DNA of 64,000 bases, from NCBI GenBank assembly GCA_964249755.1, contig CAXUDB010000001.1, positions 62,001-126,000 of the forward strand, in the 5' to 3' direction. Below, piece by piece: positions 42,298-51,148 of the stretch; the stretch's first letter is position 1; the number at the start of each line of letters is the position of its first letter. The DNA comes from Ilyomonas sp964249755 (GTDB lineage: Bacteria; Bacteroidota; Bacteroidia; Chitinophagales; Chitinophagaceae). A program made the position numbers and the translations under genes. Below the pieces are notes generated by a model that was not told the DNA's origin, ran no database searches, and saw nothing but the letters and a program-made list of their open reading frames with translations.

Positions 42298-42381
42298 GCG
42301 GATGAATGAGTAACTTATGTGAATGAGTGAGTGACTTTTGCGAGTGAATGAACGACTTGTAATGATGCGTGAATAAAAAAT
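42298..42381. repeat. 21-bp-period tandem array D (short)
   Basis: Three good 21-bp units start at 42298, 42319 and 42340; each has the shape G(C/T)G..TGAATGA followed by G.(A/G)ACTT at the same place. A worn fourth unit runs to 42381 and a degenerate one precedes. It lies between convergent genes, 77 bp after the TolB-like gene. Confidence 0.75.
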
Positions 42382-42433
42382 GCTAATGCCTTAGCAAGAG
42401 TAGCGCATTCGTGAGAACTATTTTACAAAGAAA

Positions 42434-42474
42434 ACCGGCGCAGGCACAATTATAAAAAGAGTGTCTGCGCCGGT
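42434..42474. terminator. Hairpin terminator
   Basis: ACCGGCGCAGGCAC (42434-42447) pairs with GTGTCTGCGCCGGT (42461-42474) with one mismatch over a 13-nt A-rich loop. It lies 15 bp beyond the 3' end of the leftward isomerase-like gene. Confidence 0.75.
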
Positions 42475-42488
42475 GGTGCGTTATTTAG

Positions 42489-43373
42489 TTATACCAAATT
42501 CTGTTTAATGTAATTGTAACTTTTGGTAATGCTGATAAAGGGATCACCGGGCGTTTTATCCTGTTCTACAAAGAAGTATTTCATGCCGGCTTTATCGACG
42601 TGCTTAAAGATTTCTTTGAAATCAATGGTGCCGCTGCCCACTTCTGCAAAGGCTTTGTCGGGCGTATTGTCCATATCTTTTACATGCCACAGCGGAAAGC
42701 GACCGGGATGTGCATTGAATAGGGCTTCCGGGCTTTGGGCTGCTTTTGTAATCCAGTATAAATCCATTTCCATTTTTACGAGATTCTTATCGGTTTGATT
42801 GAGTAAGACATCGTATGGATATTGATCGCCCTGTTTATCGAACTCAAAAGCATGATTGTGATAGCAGAACTGGATGTTCGCTTTCTTGCAGATTTCACCC
42901 GCTTTGTTGAAGTCGTCGGCAACTTGTTTGTAATGGTCTAAGCCTTTGCGCTCGTTGTCGGATAGATAGGCGCAGACCATGTAAGACAAGCCGAGCGCTG
43001 AAGCATCGTCAACGGCTCTTTGCCAGTCGTGTAACAGTGTGCCTTTAACATCGGCGCCGTTCTGCTGTTCTTCACCCAACCGATAATGTCCGCTGCGCAA
43101 AGTGAGCCCGTTTTGCTTAGCCAGTTTAGAAAAAGCCGCGGCATCCATACCATAGAAAGTTTCGGTGCCGGTGTAGGTAGCCGTTTCTATGGAATTGTAA
43201 CCAATGGCTGCCACTTTTGCCAGCGTGCCGGCAGGGTCGGACTGCATAGCATCACGCACAGTGTAGAGCTGCAAACCAATCGGTTTCTTTTTGTGTTTAG
43301 AAAACGAAGGAGACAGGAGTATACCAGCAGAAAACAGGGACGTGGTTTTGACAAAGTCGCGTCTGGAAGTCAT
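42489..43373 (-). CDS. Sugar phosphate isomerase/epimerase-like TIM-barrel protein with Tat signal
   Basis: A 294-residue protein with a twin-arginine signal (TSRRDFVKTTSLFSAG, Arg4-Arg5). The rest is an AP-endonuclease-2/xylose-isomerase-like barrel: GLQLYTVRDAM, GYNSIETATYTG, CYHNHAFEFDK (metal-site histidines), KMEMDLYWITKA and WHVKDMDNTPD, GSGTIDFKEIF and YFFVEQDKTPGDP. Secreted members of this family act on sugars or related substrates, often near Gfo/Idh oxidoreductases and DUF1080 proteins; relatives of both occur later in this window (57446-58561, 63596-64000) but not adjacent. The substrate is unknown. Confidence 0.9.
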   Translation of the reverse strand: MTSRRDFVKTTSLFSAGILLSPSFSKHKKKPIGLQLYTVRDAMQSDPAGTLAKVAAIGYNSIETATYTGTETFYGMDAAAFSKLAKQNGLTLRSGHYRLGEEQQNGADVKGTLLHDWQRAVDDASALGLSYMVCAYLSDNERKGLDHYKQVADDFNKAGEICKKANIQFCYHNHAFEFDKQGDQYPYDVLLNQTDKNLVKMEMDLYWITKAAQSPEALFNAHPGRFPLWHVKDMDNTPDKAFAEVGSGTIDFKEIFKHVDKAGMKYFFVEQDKTPGDPFISITKSYNYIKQNLV

Positions 43374-43456
43374 CGTTATTTGATTTGTGTGAAGTAGATA
43401 AAAAGAGAAATCGTTCGCTGTAATGATAAAAGGCAGGACAAATATCGTATAAATAA

Positions 43457-43485
43457 CAAAGCCCCGAAGATACTTCGGGGCTTTG
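43457..43485 (-). terminator. Terminator of the tRNA-Val gene
   Basis: CAAAGCCCCGAAG (43457-43469) pairs perfectly with CTTCGGGGCTTTG (43473-43485) over a 3-nt loop, 5 bp beyond the 3' end of the tRNA. Confidence 0.9.
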
Positions 43486-43490
43486 TTTTG

Positions 43491-43565
43491 TGGGAGTTGA
43501 CGGGATCGAACCGCCGACCCTCTGCTTGTAAGGCAGATGCTCTAAACCAGCTGAGCTAAACTCCC
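43491..43565 (-). tRNA. tRNA-Val (anticodon UAC)
   Basis: A 75-nt cloverleaf on the minus strand. The acceptor stem GGGAGTT pairs with AACTCCC, with discriminator A. The anticodon stem TCTGC/GCAGA holds the loop CTTACAA with anticodon TAC, reading GUA valine codons. The T arm has the standard TTCGATC loop. The CCA end is not encoded. A strong promoter and a terminator frame it, so it is a single-gene transcript. Confidence 0.96.
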
Positions 43566-43582
43566 TTTTTTGATTGGGAGTG

Positions 43583-43613
43583 CAAATATAGTCGCATCCC
43601 TTTTCTACCCAAA
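43583..43613 (-). promoter_or_regulatory. Promoter of tRNA-Val, Bacteroidota -33/-7 type
   Basis: On the minus strand TTTG (43613-43610) and TATATTTG (43590-43583) are exactly 19 nt apart and match the TTTG/TAnnTTTG consensus without mismatch. Transcription would start near 43576, about 11 nt before the mature tRNA. Confidence 0.88.
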
Positions 43614-43673
43614 TTTTTTTTAAAGAAAATTGGCTTTGTGCAATTTCAATGTTGAATGCAATACTTTTGAAGT

Positions 43674-43979
43674 ATGAATGTGAGGAACATAGGGTTCAAG
43701 CCGCAACAGGATGAAGAAACAGACCTGCTTGTGTCGGAAGAAACGCCGTTCAGCCTGATTGTGTGGAACGATGAAGTGAACACGTTTGAGTGGGTGATTG
43801 AAACGCTGATAGAGGTCTGCCACCATGCGCAGGAGCAGGCAGAGCAATGCGCGATGCTCATTCACACCAAAGGAAAATATGCCGTGAAAAGAGGCGATTA
43901 TGATACCCTAAAACCGATGTGCGATGCCATTACCGAACGTGGTATTGGCGCTACCCTTGAAACCTTGGCCGACAAATAA
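43674..43979 (+). CDS. clpS: ATP-dependent Clp protease adaptor ClpS
   Basis: A 101-residue adaptor that hands N-degron substrates to ClpAP/ClpCP. The core is typical: SLIVWNDEVNTFEWVIETL (26-44, the N-end residue pocket region), CHHAQEQAEQCAML with the conserved His, and IHTKGKYAVKRGDYDTL. It starts with ATG 43674. The next gene, 11 bp downstream, is aat, so the enzyme that adds destabilising N-terminal residues and the adaptor that recognises them form one operon. Confidence 0.95.
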   Translation: MNVRNIGFKPQQDEETDLLVSEETPFSLIVWNDEVNTFEWVIETLIEVCHHAQEQAEQCAMLIHTKGKYAVKRGDYDTLKPMCDAITERGIGATLETLADK

Positions 43980-43990
43980 CCTTTGTCGCA

Positions 43991-44641
43991 ATGCCACTCC
44001 ACGTATTAGATAGCAAGCTTTGGTTTCCGCCTGCCAACGAGGCGCTGAGCGATGGCTTGCTGGCAATCGGTGGCGACCTTTCCACTGAACGTTTACTCCT
44101 GGCTTACCAGAAAGGTATCTTTCCCTGGTATGACGGCAAAGTGCCTCTGTGGTGGTGCCCTGACCCGCGCTTTGTGTTATTCACCCATAAATTGAAAGTG
44201 AGTAAAAGCATGAAGCCATTGTTCAACCAAAACAAGTTTGCTTTTACGGTCAATAAAGCCTTCGAAAAAGTGATCCGCTGTTGCATGACGGCAAAGCGAA
44301 ACGAACAGGACGGCTCGTGGATAAATGAAGATGTAATCAGCGCTTATGGCAAGCTCCATCAAATGGGATTTGCGCATAGCGCAGAAGCATGGATAGACAA
44401 CAAACTGGTGGGCGGGTTGTACGGAATAAAAATGGGCAATGTATTCTTTGGCGAAAGCATGTTTAGCACCGAAAGTAACGCCAGCAAGTTTGCTTTCATC
44501 TGCTATGTGCAGCAACTGGTAGAAGAAGATATTGCACTGATAGACTGCCAGGTTTATACCTCGCATTTAGAAAGCCTCGGTGCAGAGATGATCAGCCGCG
44601 AAACATTTCTGCAACTCCTATCTGCCAATATTGGCGGATAG
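43991..44641 (+). CDS. aat: Leucyl/phenylalanyl-tRNA-protein transferase
   Basis: A 216-residue enzyme transferring Leu or Phe from tRNA to proteins with N-terminal Lys or Arg, creating N-degrons for ClpS. Conserved blocks: LWFPPANEALSDGLLAIGGD in part (10-29), LAYQKGIFPWYD (37-48), WWCPDPRFVLF (53-63), SAEAWIDNKLVGGLYGIKMG in part, FFGESMFS and LIDCQVYTSHLESLGAEMIS in part. Full family length. The last 24 bp, including the stop, overlap the 3' end of the converging glycosidase-like gene. Confidence 0.96.
   Translation: MPLHVLDSKLWFPPANEALSDGLLAIGGDLSTERLLLAYQKGIFPWYDGKVPLWWCPDPRFVLFTHKLKVSKSMKPLFNQNKFAFTVNKAFEKVIRCCMTAKRNEQDGSWINEDVISAYGKLHQMGFAHSAEAWIDNKLVGGLYGIKMGNVFFGESMFSTESNASKFAFICYVQQLVEEDIALIDCQVYTSHLESLGAEMISRETFLQLLSANIGG
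44618..44641. terminator. 24-bp palindrome covering both stop codons of two convergent genes
   Basis: CTATCTGCC, AATATT and GGCGGATAG form a palindrome with one T-G wobble that spans exactly the overlap of aat and the 44618-46213 gene. The rightward side is followed by a T-rich run (around 44660-44668). It may act as a two-way terminator. It also makes both proteins end in LSANIG plus one residue. Confidence 0.6.
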
Positions 44642-46213
44642 CTGGTCTTCGCTCTTTATCTCTTTTTTCCAGCCCAGTTCTGTTCTTTTATACGAGATGA
44701 TACGGCTCAATACGCTCTCGTTATTTTCTTTATCCACGCTGGATACAGCGATATAGCAATTCGACCATTCTGCCGGTATCTGCTGATTGTAAATATTAAA
44801 CGAAAACCGGCGCTGCGAAACGGAATCCACCGCCGAAATGAAGAACGGTGTATTGCCCAGCGTAGCACTGTCGTTCGAAATATACAATACATAGCTTTTA
44901 ATGGTTTCAGTAGAAGAAGTGTCTTCTACGTTACCTTCAATTTTAATAATGTTCCCGATGGATGTGTTATCATCTTTCGACCTCACAATCTGGGGCGCCG
45001 GTGGCGCTGTCGTGTCTATCCAGCTCATGGGTGGAACGAGCGCCGGTGTTTTGTAATAATGATTGCGCAGGCTATCATTAAAGCCATTCGGGTTGCGATA
45101 AAAATCTTTGCTGCTGAAGTAAATACTGCCATTGATGTTTGCCGTTTCGCGGGTCAGTTGTATTTCTTCCGGCAGTTCGTCTTTATTGCGCCATGCGGTA
45201 GAAGATCCGGCGCGATACAAGGCATGACCCACAAAAATTTGCCTGCCATAACTGTGCTCGCCCCACCAGTTAATGAGCGTTTGATAATCGCACAGTTTAT
45301 TGCCAATCTCCCAATACAACTGCGGCGCAGCATAATCTATCCAGCCTTCTTTCATCCATAAAACAATATCGGCATACAAATCATCATAATTAGAAACGCC
45401 GGCACGCGTATCACTTCCATTTGCATCGGCACTTTGGTTGCGCCAAACGCCAAACGGGCTCACGCCAAACTTCACCATCGGCTTTGCTTCGAGGATCGTT
45501 TCGTGGATGCGTTTAATGATGCTGTCGCAGTTGCTTCGGCGCCAGTCTTTTCTGTTCATATTATTACCATACAAACGATAGCTGTTGTAGTCTGGAAAAT
45601 CCTTACCTGCGGCAGGATAAGGATAGAAATAATCGTCCATGTGAATCCCATCCACATCATAGCGCGTTATAATGTCTTTTACAATGTTGGCTACATAATT
45701 AACCACTTGAGGATTGCCGGGATCAAATATTTTCTGCTTGTTGTAGGTAATAAACCAGTCAGGGTGCTGCCTTGTAATATGGTTGGGCGCAATGGAAGAA
45801 GTGAATACATTAAATACTGCACGGTATGGATTAAGCCACGCATGAAACTCCATGCCGCGCTTGTGTGTTTCCTCAATCATAAACTGCAGCGGGTCGTAAT
45901 AAGGCACTGGTGGCATGCCTTGCCTGCCCGTCAGGTATTCGCTCCAGGGCTCATAAGGCGATTGATACAGGGCATCGGCCACAGGGCGAATCTGCATAAT
46001 CACTGCATTCATGCCATTGCGCTGGTGCATGTTCAGGATGCGGATAAATTCATCTTTCTGTTCCGCAACAGACAAGCCTTTTTTGCTGGGCCAGTCTATG
46101 TTTTCAACGCTGGCAATCCATAACGCGCGAAACTCGTATTTGGGCTGGGCAAACAAAGCAACAGACAAGAAGCAGGAAACAAGAAACAAGACGCACGATA
46201 GAAGCCATTTCAT
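44618..46213 (-). CDS. Glycoside hydrolase-like protein, GHL10/DUF187 family
   Basis: ATG 46213 gives 531 residues with a signal peptide (KWLLSCVLFLVSCFLSVALFA, in part); ATG 46225 would add four residues. The body is a family-10-like TIM barrel: EFRALWIASVENIDWPSKKG in part, NGMNAVIMQIRPVADALYQS in part, DGIHMDDYFYPYPAAG with the acidic active-site candidates, KFGVSPFGVWRN and DYAAPQLYWEIG. The last 120 residues look like a fibronectin- or Ig-like domain. Members are predicted to act on cell-wall or other glycans outside the cytoplasm. The 3' end overlaps aat. Confidence 0.92.
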   Translation of the reverse strand: MKWLLSCVLFLVSCFLSVALFAQPKYEFRALWIASVENIDWPSKKGLSVAEQKDEFIRILNMHQRNGMNAVIMQIRPVADALYQSPYEPWSEYLTGRQGMPPVPYYDPLQFMIEETHKRGMEFHAWLNPYRAVFNVFTSSIAPNHITRQHPDWFITYNKQKIFDPGNPQVVNYVANIVKDIITRYDVDGIHMDDYFYPYPAAGKDFPDYNSYRLYGNNMNRKDWRRSNCDSIIKRIHETILEAKPMVKFGVSPFGVWRNQSADANGSDTRAGVSNYDDLYADIVLWMKEGWIDYAAPQLYWEIGNKLCDYQTLINWWGEHSYGRQIFVGHALYRAGSSTAWRNKDELPEEIQLTRETANINGSIYFSSKDFYRNPNGFNDSLRNHYYKTPALVPPMSWIDTTAPPAPQIVRSKDDNTSIGNIIKIEGNVEDTSSTETIKSYVLYISNDSATLGNTPFFISAVDSVSQRRFSFNIYNQQIPAEWSNCYIAVSSVDKENNESVLSRIISYKRTELGWKKEIKSEDQLSANIGR

Positions 46214-46400
46214 GAAAAATACCATTTAGAGCCGTATGTTAGGATGCACTATGCAATAAGGAAAAGACGGAACAAAACCTGTAAAGATTGCTTTCTCTTT
46301 TCTTTTTCATTTTAATTTAATGCAAAAGAAGGAGCACAGGTAAGAGGAAATAGCATTGGGTAAAAAAAGAAACTGGCAGCAATGATTATAAAGAGTGGTG

Positions 46401-47423
46401 TTATTGTTCAAAAAAATTTCTCACACCGGCACGTCCGCATTCTATAAACGCATCCACCATTTTACGGGATATGTTTCTTACTCTGCCGGATACATTCATA
46501 TTACTGATGGTAATGGTGCGATGCAGCAAAGCTGTATCCGATGCTTCCGGGTTGGGCTTATCAATCAGCGTTCGGTATACGGCACCAAAATAATTGCGCA
46601 CTGTATGAACCGGTATTGGATAATTGCCTTTGTAATGTTTACTGTATTCAATCTGTTCAGGCTTTTCCAGCAGCAAACCCAGTGTTTCTTTGTTCTGTTT
46701 TTTCGTTTCGCTCACTACGCAGTCACCATATTTTTCATCATCGAAAATCTGTATGGGGTAGTTGCTCAGTAAGCCGCCATCGCACATTACATGTAGGTTC
46801 GCGGTATCGCTTCGGCTGGTTATTGTTCCATCATCCTTCATGTAAACCGGCTCGAAATAAAGCGGCACCGACATAGAGATTCTTACCGCATCTTTTATTT
46901 TCATGTCAGGATAAGTTTCGTAAGAAAACACGCGCAGGCATTGGTAGGTAAGGTCGGTTCCTGTGATGTATAAATCCTTATAATGCTTCGCCTCTTTTTG
47001 CTCGTGCAACTGGCGAAATGTGATGTTAGCATTGCCGGTTTTATTTCGGATTAAAGTGTCTATCCAGTTGGTTGCCGTTTTGCCTTTAAAGAAACCCAGG
47101 TTCTTTTTCAGGCGATGGAAACCGCCCAACACAAAGCCATCAGTAAAGGTTTGTAAAGGAATATTGGCAGCAACGGTTTTCATTTCGTCCATTGTATAGC
47201 CTGTAGCCAGCAGCATCGCCTGTATGGCGCCAACCGAAGAACCGCCTACCCGTTGTATATCTTCTAAAATGGCTAAGCTATCCAGCACTTCAAACGCGCC
47301 CACATACGCAAAGCCGCGAATGCCGCCACCTTCCATAACAAGATTCTGGTAATGCCGGGATTGAGAGAAAGAGGGGAGTAGTAAGATTGAAAACAGAATA
47401 CTAAGAAGAGTAGGTTTCAACAT
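46401..47423 (-). CDS. Patatin-like phospholipase, exported
   Basis: ATG 47423 gives 340 residues (ATG 47435 would add four) with a signal peptide LLSILFSILLLPSFS. The patatin active site is complete: oxyanion loop EGGGIRGFAYVG (31-42), nucleophile Ser63 in GGSSVGAIQAM and the aspartate of CDGGLLSNYP. The family hydrolyses acyl esters of phospholipids. The middle holds SMSVPLYFEPVYM, typical of this group. It is a single leftward gene between the glycosidase-like and the radical SAM genes; it lacks the C-terminal barrel of PlpD-type proteins. Confidence 0.92.
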   Translation of the reverse strand: MLKPTLLSILFSILLLPSFSQSRHYQNLVMEGGGIRGFAYVGAFEVLDSLAILEDIQRVGGSSVGAIQAMLLATGYTMDEMKTVAANIPLQTFTDGFVLGGFHRLKKNLGFFKGKTATNWIDTLIRNKTGNANITFRQLHEQKEAKHYKDLYITGTDLTYQCLRVFSYETYPDMKIKDAVRISMSVPLYFEPVYMKDDGTITSRSDTANLHVMCDGGLLSNYPIQIFDDEKYGDCVVSETKKQNKETLGLLLEKPEQIEYSKHYKGNYPIPVHTVRNYFGAVYRTLIDKPNPEASDTALLHRTITISNMNVSGRVRNISRKMVDAFIECGRAGVRNFFEQ

Positions 47424-47531
47424 AATAAACAACAACGGTATATTGGCTGGCTATGCAAAATCAGTACTACGTTCAATGGTACGGAATGGCATCTTTCAAT
47501 TACCCATTAACAATAATCAATCACCAATACC

Positions 47532-48560
47532 TCACTCCTCCCACACCGTCAGCCCCTCGCTGCAATTCGCGCAGATATCAATGTTCTTGCGACTTTGCAT
47601 CATCTCTCTTCTAAACTGTTTGTAGTTATCGTTGTTCCAGATCTCTTTAAACGATTGCATCTTTAAATTGCCCAACCGGTGCATCGCATCTTTATCAAAG
47701 CAGCAAGGCACTACCAGTCCATCCCACGTAATTACGTTCGCATGCCACAGCTTCCAGCAATGGTTGCCCAGCCCGCTCTTGCTCTTCATTTTGCCATCCT
47801 TACCCACGCGGTAGCGGCTATATTTGTCTATCGTAGGAATCAGCTGGTGCGGGTCGTTTTCATAGTCATACACCTGCGCCGTCTTAAAACGGATCTGGTC
47901 CACACCAATCTCTTTCGCCAGCCGTTTCACGTCTTCTATCTGGTGTTCATTCGGCTTCACCACGAGGAACTGGAAGAACACAAACGGCGTTTTACTATTT
48001 AGCTCTTTTTTCCATTTGATAATGTTGCGCGCACCCAGTAATACCTTATCTAAATTACCACCCACCCGATATTGTTTATACACATCCTGCGTGGTGCCAT
48101 CAATGGAAATGATCAATCTATCTAAGCCGCTTTCTACTGCCTGCTTCGCCTTCTCATCCGTTAGGTAATGCGCGTTGGTAGAAGTCGCCGTGTAAATACC
48201 TTTATCGTGCGCATACTTCACCATCTCCAGAAAGTCGGGGTTCAAAAACGGTTCACCCTGGAAGTAAAAAATCAGGTATAGCAAATCCTTATAAATATCA
48301 TCAATCGTCTGCCGGAAGAAGTCTTTCTTCAGCATACCCGTATCGCGCGTAAAGGCGCGTAAACCGCTCGGGCATTCAGGACAGCGCAGGTTGCACGAGG
48401 TCGTCGGCTCAAACGAAACAGAGATAGGATAGCCCCATTGCACCGGCTTCTTCGTCAGTTTCGTCCATTGATAGCTCGTCACCACCTTTGCCGCGTTCCA
48501 AAACCGGCGCGGCGTTAGCTTGCCCACCAAGTTCACCGTATCGTTCCAATTGAAATACAT
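47532..48560 (-). CDS. Radical SAM/SPASM domain protein
   Basis: ATG 48560 gives 342 residues; a TTG three codons upstream is less likely. The radical SAM cluster motif TTSCNLRCPECPSG (Cys56, Cys60, Cys63) is followed by FQGEPFLNPDFLEMV (the GEP region) and SIDGTTQDVYKQYR. The C-terminal SPASM-like region has cysteines in GNHCWKLW, VPCCFDKDA and ICANCSEG for one auxiliary cluster. Substrate is unknown; related proteins are annotated as MoaA/NifB-like or peptide-maturing enzymes, but I see no precursor peptide gene nearby. It is a single gene. Confidence 0.92.
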   Translation of the reverse strand: MYFNWNDTVNLVGKLTPRRFWNAAKVVTSYQWTKLTKKPVQWGYPISVSFEPTTSCNLRCPECPSGLRAFTRDTGMLKKDFFRQTIDDIYKDLLYLIFYFQGEPFLNPDFLEMVKYAHDKGIYTATSTNAHYLTDEKAKQAVESGLDRLIISIDGTTQDVYKQYRVGGNLDKVLLGARNIIKWKKELNSKTPFVFFQFLVVKPNEHQIEDVKRLAKEIGVDQIRFKTAQVYDYENDPHQLIPTIDKYSRYRVGKDGKMKSKSGLGNHCWKLWHANVITWDGLVVPCCFDKDAMHRLGNLKMQSFKEIWNNDNYKQFRREMMQSRKNIDICANCSEGLTVWEE

Positions 48561-48734
48561 GTAAGGCAAAGATAGACGGGGATTCCGGGCGAGGACAGGG
48601 ATTTTTGGGAGGATAATGTTAAGGTATCTTTTCTTTTCGTTCTAACCGCTCAATATTCAACCTTCAAAAAGGTTTGGTATAATTCTTTGCACTTACGCTG
48701 CGTTATCCGTTCAGTTTCCTAAAATCATCCGCAC

Positions 48735-49970
48735 ATGAAAACGATACCTGCCTTTGCTATTGCTATATGCCTCTCGCTTGCTGCCTGCAACAATAAGTCG
48801 TCCGACAATGGCACTCCTACTTCTCCCGATACCTCAGGCACTTATCCACCCGTAGAAACCAACAGTCCTAACAGTAGTTATAAACCCGCTTTCGAAGGGC
48901 AGACCCGCATCCGCGGTGTAAAAACGACTACCCCTTATGAAGGCAAGATCCTCACCGAAAACCTCAAAAGTCCTTGGGGCATTACGCCGTTGCCCGATGG
49001 CAGGTTTCTTATCACACAAAAGGAAGGCACCTTTCGCATTGCCACTGCCACCGGTGCGTTAAGCGACGACATCACCGGTGTGTCGCCCGTTAACAGTGCT
49101 GGTCAGGGTGGCTTGCTCGATGTGGCTCTGGATCCGCAATTCACTACTAACCATATCATCTACTGGACATTCTCGCAACCCAACCCCGATGGTAACCTCA
49201 CTGCCGTTGCCAAAGGCACTTTATCATCCGATGAAAAACGCATCGAAAACGCCACCGTCATCTATCGCGCCACGCCTGCCTACAATGGCACGCTGCACTA
49301 TGGCGGCCGCCTCGTGTTCGACCGCGGTGGCAACTTGTTTGTCAGCACCGGCGAGCGCTCCGACCTTGCCACCCGTCCGCAGGCGCAATGGCTCAATTCT
49401 GCCTTGGGCAAAGTGCTTCACATTACCACGGAAGGCAAGCCCGTGCTCGGCAATCCGTTCATCAATGAGGGCGATGCCCGTCCTGAAATCTATTCTTATG
49501 GGCATCGCAACGTGCAAAGCCTTGCTATACATCCGCAAACCGGCGACCTCTGGGAAGCTGAGTTTGGTCCGCGCGGCGGCGATGAAGTCAACCGCATACA
49601 GCCGGGCAAAAATTATGGCTGGGCTACCATCACTTACGGCATTGAATATAGTGGCGAGAAAGTAGGCGAAGGCATTCAACAGAAAGAAGGTTTAGAGCAG
49701 CCCGTTTATTATTGGGATCCCGTTGTATCGCCCAGTGGCATGACGTTTTATAGCGGCGATGCAATACCCGAATGGAAGAACAACCTCTTTATCGGCGCCC
49801 TCAGCGGCAGCCACATTGTGCGCCTTGTTATTACCGACAATAAAGTAATGGGTGAGGAACGTTTGCTGGCGGGCGAAGGGCAACGGTTCAGAGACATCAC
49901 CATGGGCAGCGATGGCGCTTTGTATGCCGTAACCGACGGCGGCAGACTATACCGAGTAGGGAAGAAGTAA
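48735..49970 (+). CDS. PQQ-dependent sugar dehydrogenase-like lipoprotein (YliI/Gdh family)
   Basis: A 411-residue lipoprotein (lipobox LAAC, Cys18) with an Asn/Ser/Pro-rich linker up to about residue 60, then a six-bladed propeller of the soluble glucose/aldose dehydrogenase family. Landmarks: LKSPWGITPLPDGRFLITQK in part, GQGGLLDVALDPQF, HYGGRLVFDRGGNLFVSTGE in part, YSYGHRNVQSLAIHP, WEAEFGPRGGDEVNRI and SPSGMTFYSGD. Family members oxidise aldose sugars with PQQ as cofactor. No PQQ synthesis genes are in the window, so the cofactor would have to come from elsewhere. Confidence 0.93.
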   Translation: MKTIPAFAIAICLSLAACNNKSSDNGTPTSPDTSGTYPPVETNSPNSSYKPAFEGQTRIRGVKTTTPYEGKILTENLKSPWGITPLPDGRFLITQKEGTFRIATATGALSDDITGVSPVNSAGQGGLLDVALDPQFTTNHIIYWTFSQPNPDGNLTAVAKGTLSSDEKRIENATVIYRATPAYNGTLHYGGRLVFDRGGNLFVSTGERSDLATRPQAQWLNSALGKVLHITTEGKPVLGNPFINEGDARPEIYSYGHRNVQSLAIHPQTGDLWEAEFGPRGGDEVNRIQPGKNYGWATITYGIEYSGEKVGEGIQQKEGLEQPVYYWDPVVSPSGMTFYSGDAIPEWKNNLFIGALSGSHIVRLVITDNKVMGEERLLAGEGQRFRDITMGSDGALYAVTDGGRLYRVGKK

Positions 49971-50036
49971 GAAGGCAGTAACAAGCTGCTTACAACAAGC
50001 AAGGCTGTTCATATCTGCGCACTTCATGTAACCGTT

Positions 50037-50981
50037 TTAAAAAGTAGGCGGGGCTGCCGACAGGTCAGAATCTAAGAAATCCGTTATCATCGGTACCAGC
50101 CAATCCGTCCGCTGCATCATACCAATATGCGTAGTGCCTGGCAGAATAGCTAAGCGTGAGGTAGGCAGTCCATGCAGATCTCCCATTTTTCCACCGCCTT
50201 TGGCGCGAAAGAGGGCTAAGGCATGCTCATATTGCACCCCATCAGCATCACCAATCGCTATGAACAGCGGGGCTTTTATGTTTCTTACATCTTTTTCCCA
50301 GTCATAAGGCTTCAGGTCTATACTGATAACCTTTTTTACAAATTCCGGAAAATGAGCCGGGTCATTTCCCAGGCTATCGTATTGTTGCCGTATCGGGGTG
50401 CCGTTAAACATATCAGCGGTGGCAGTAGCAAAGCTTGCCTCCGCATCCGGCCACCAGCCATCATGTGCATAAGTGCCAGACAGCACCACCAGTCGGTGCA
50501 CCTCTTCCGGATGCCGAACAGCTACCTGGAAGGCAATCCCACCTCCCATACTATATCCCAATATATCTGCACTGTCAATCTTAAGATGCTTAAGCAGTCC
50601 TGATACATCATCTGCCATCGCTTCATAGCTAAACGCCCGGGCTATGTCTCTTGTGCGACCATGGCCTTGCATTTCCGCTACAATTACTGTCCGGTCTTTC
50701 GCAAACAGCGGGATAAAATGCGACCAGTTCAAAGGTATAGTCATAAAAGAGCCATGCAACAATACAAGGGGTTTGCCTTTGCCATATACTTCATAATACA
50801 TCTTTAAGCCGTTCACATATGCATAGCCGCTTTCGGTTGGCTGTATATTCCCGCTCATAACAGTATCTTTTAGTGTTATTAAAGTGTTTTGCCTGTCTAT
50901 CTTAGCTGGGTGCGGTTGACAGAATACCACGTTGAACAAAACAGTGGAAAGCACAAAGTAGATTACAACATACTTATTCAT
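50037..50981 (-). CDS. Alpha/beta hydrolase, exported
   Basis: A 314-residue protein with a signal peptide (VIYFVLSTVLFNVVFC). The fold is a classic alpha/beta hydrolase: LVLLHGSFM (oxyanion region), EMQGHGRTRD, nucleophile elbow LGYSMGGGIAF, and the remaining triad candidates Asp in FIAIGDADG and His in PGTTHIGMMQR. The substrate is unknown; arylesterase, haloperoxidase-like and lipase-like members look alike at this level. It is a single leftward gene, 66 bp from the 3' end of the converging dehydrogenase gene. Confidence 0.9.
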   Translation of the reverse strand: MNKYVVIYFVLSTVLFNVVFCQPHPAKIDRQNTLITLKDTVMSGNIQPTESGYAYVNGLKMYYEVYGKGKPLVLLHGSFMTIPLNWSHFIPLFAKDRTVIVAEMQGHGRTRDIARAFSYEAMADDVSGLLKHLKIDSADILGYSMGGGIAFQVAVRHPEEVHRLVVLSGTYAHDGWWPDAEASFATATADMFNGTPIRQQYDSLGNDPAHFPEFVKKVISIDLKPYDWEKDVRNIKAPLFIAIGDADGVQYEHALALFRAKGGGKMGDLHGLPTSRLAILPGTTHIGMMQRTDWLVPMITDFLDSDLSAAPPTF

Positions 50982-51148
50982 AGAGCGCCGTTTTGTTATG
51001 GTACAAATTTCGGCAATAATAACATCTCATTTGCGGTGTATACGCGACAATCTATAAGGCTAACTGCGATAAGGACAGACAAAGAGAAAAGCTATCATCA
51101 CCAAATCAGCAATCCTCTTGATTGGTTACTGCCCTCGTGAAAGTTGGT

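Noticed and set aside
43662..43669. TACTTTTG as promoter box for clpS
   Set aside because: It ends 4 bp before the clpS ATG, so transcription would start at or inside the codon. A leaderless message is possible but not supported; it may be chance.
45434..46123. 229-codon open frame on the plus strand inside the glycosidase-like gene
   Set aside because: Antisense shadow of a clear GHL10 gene; the sequence is His/Ile/Val-rich without domain features.
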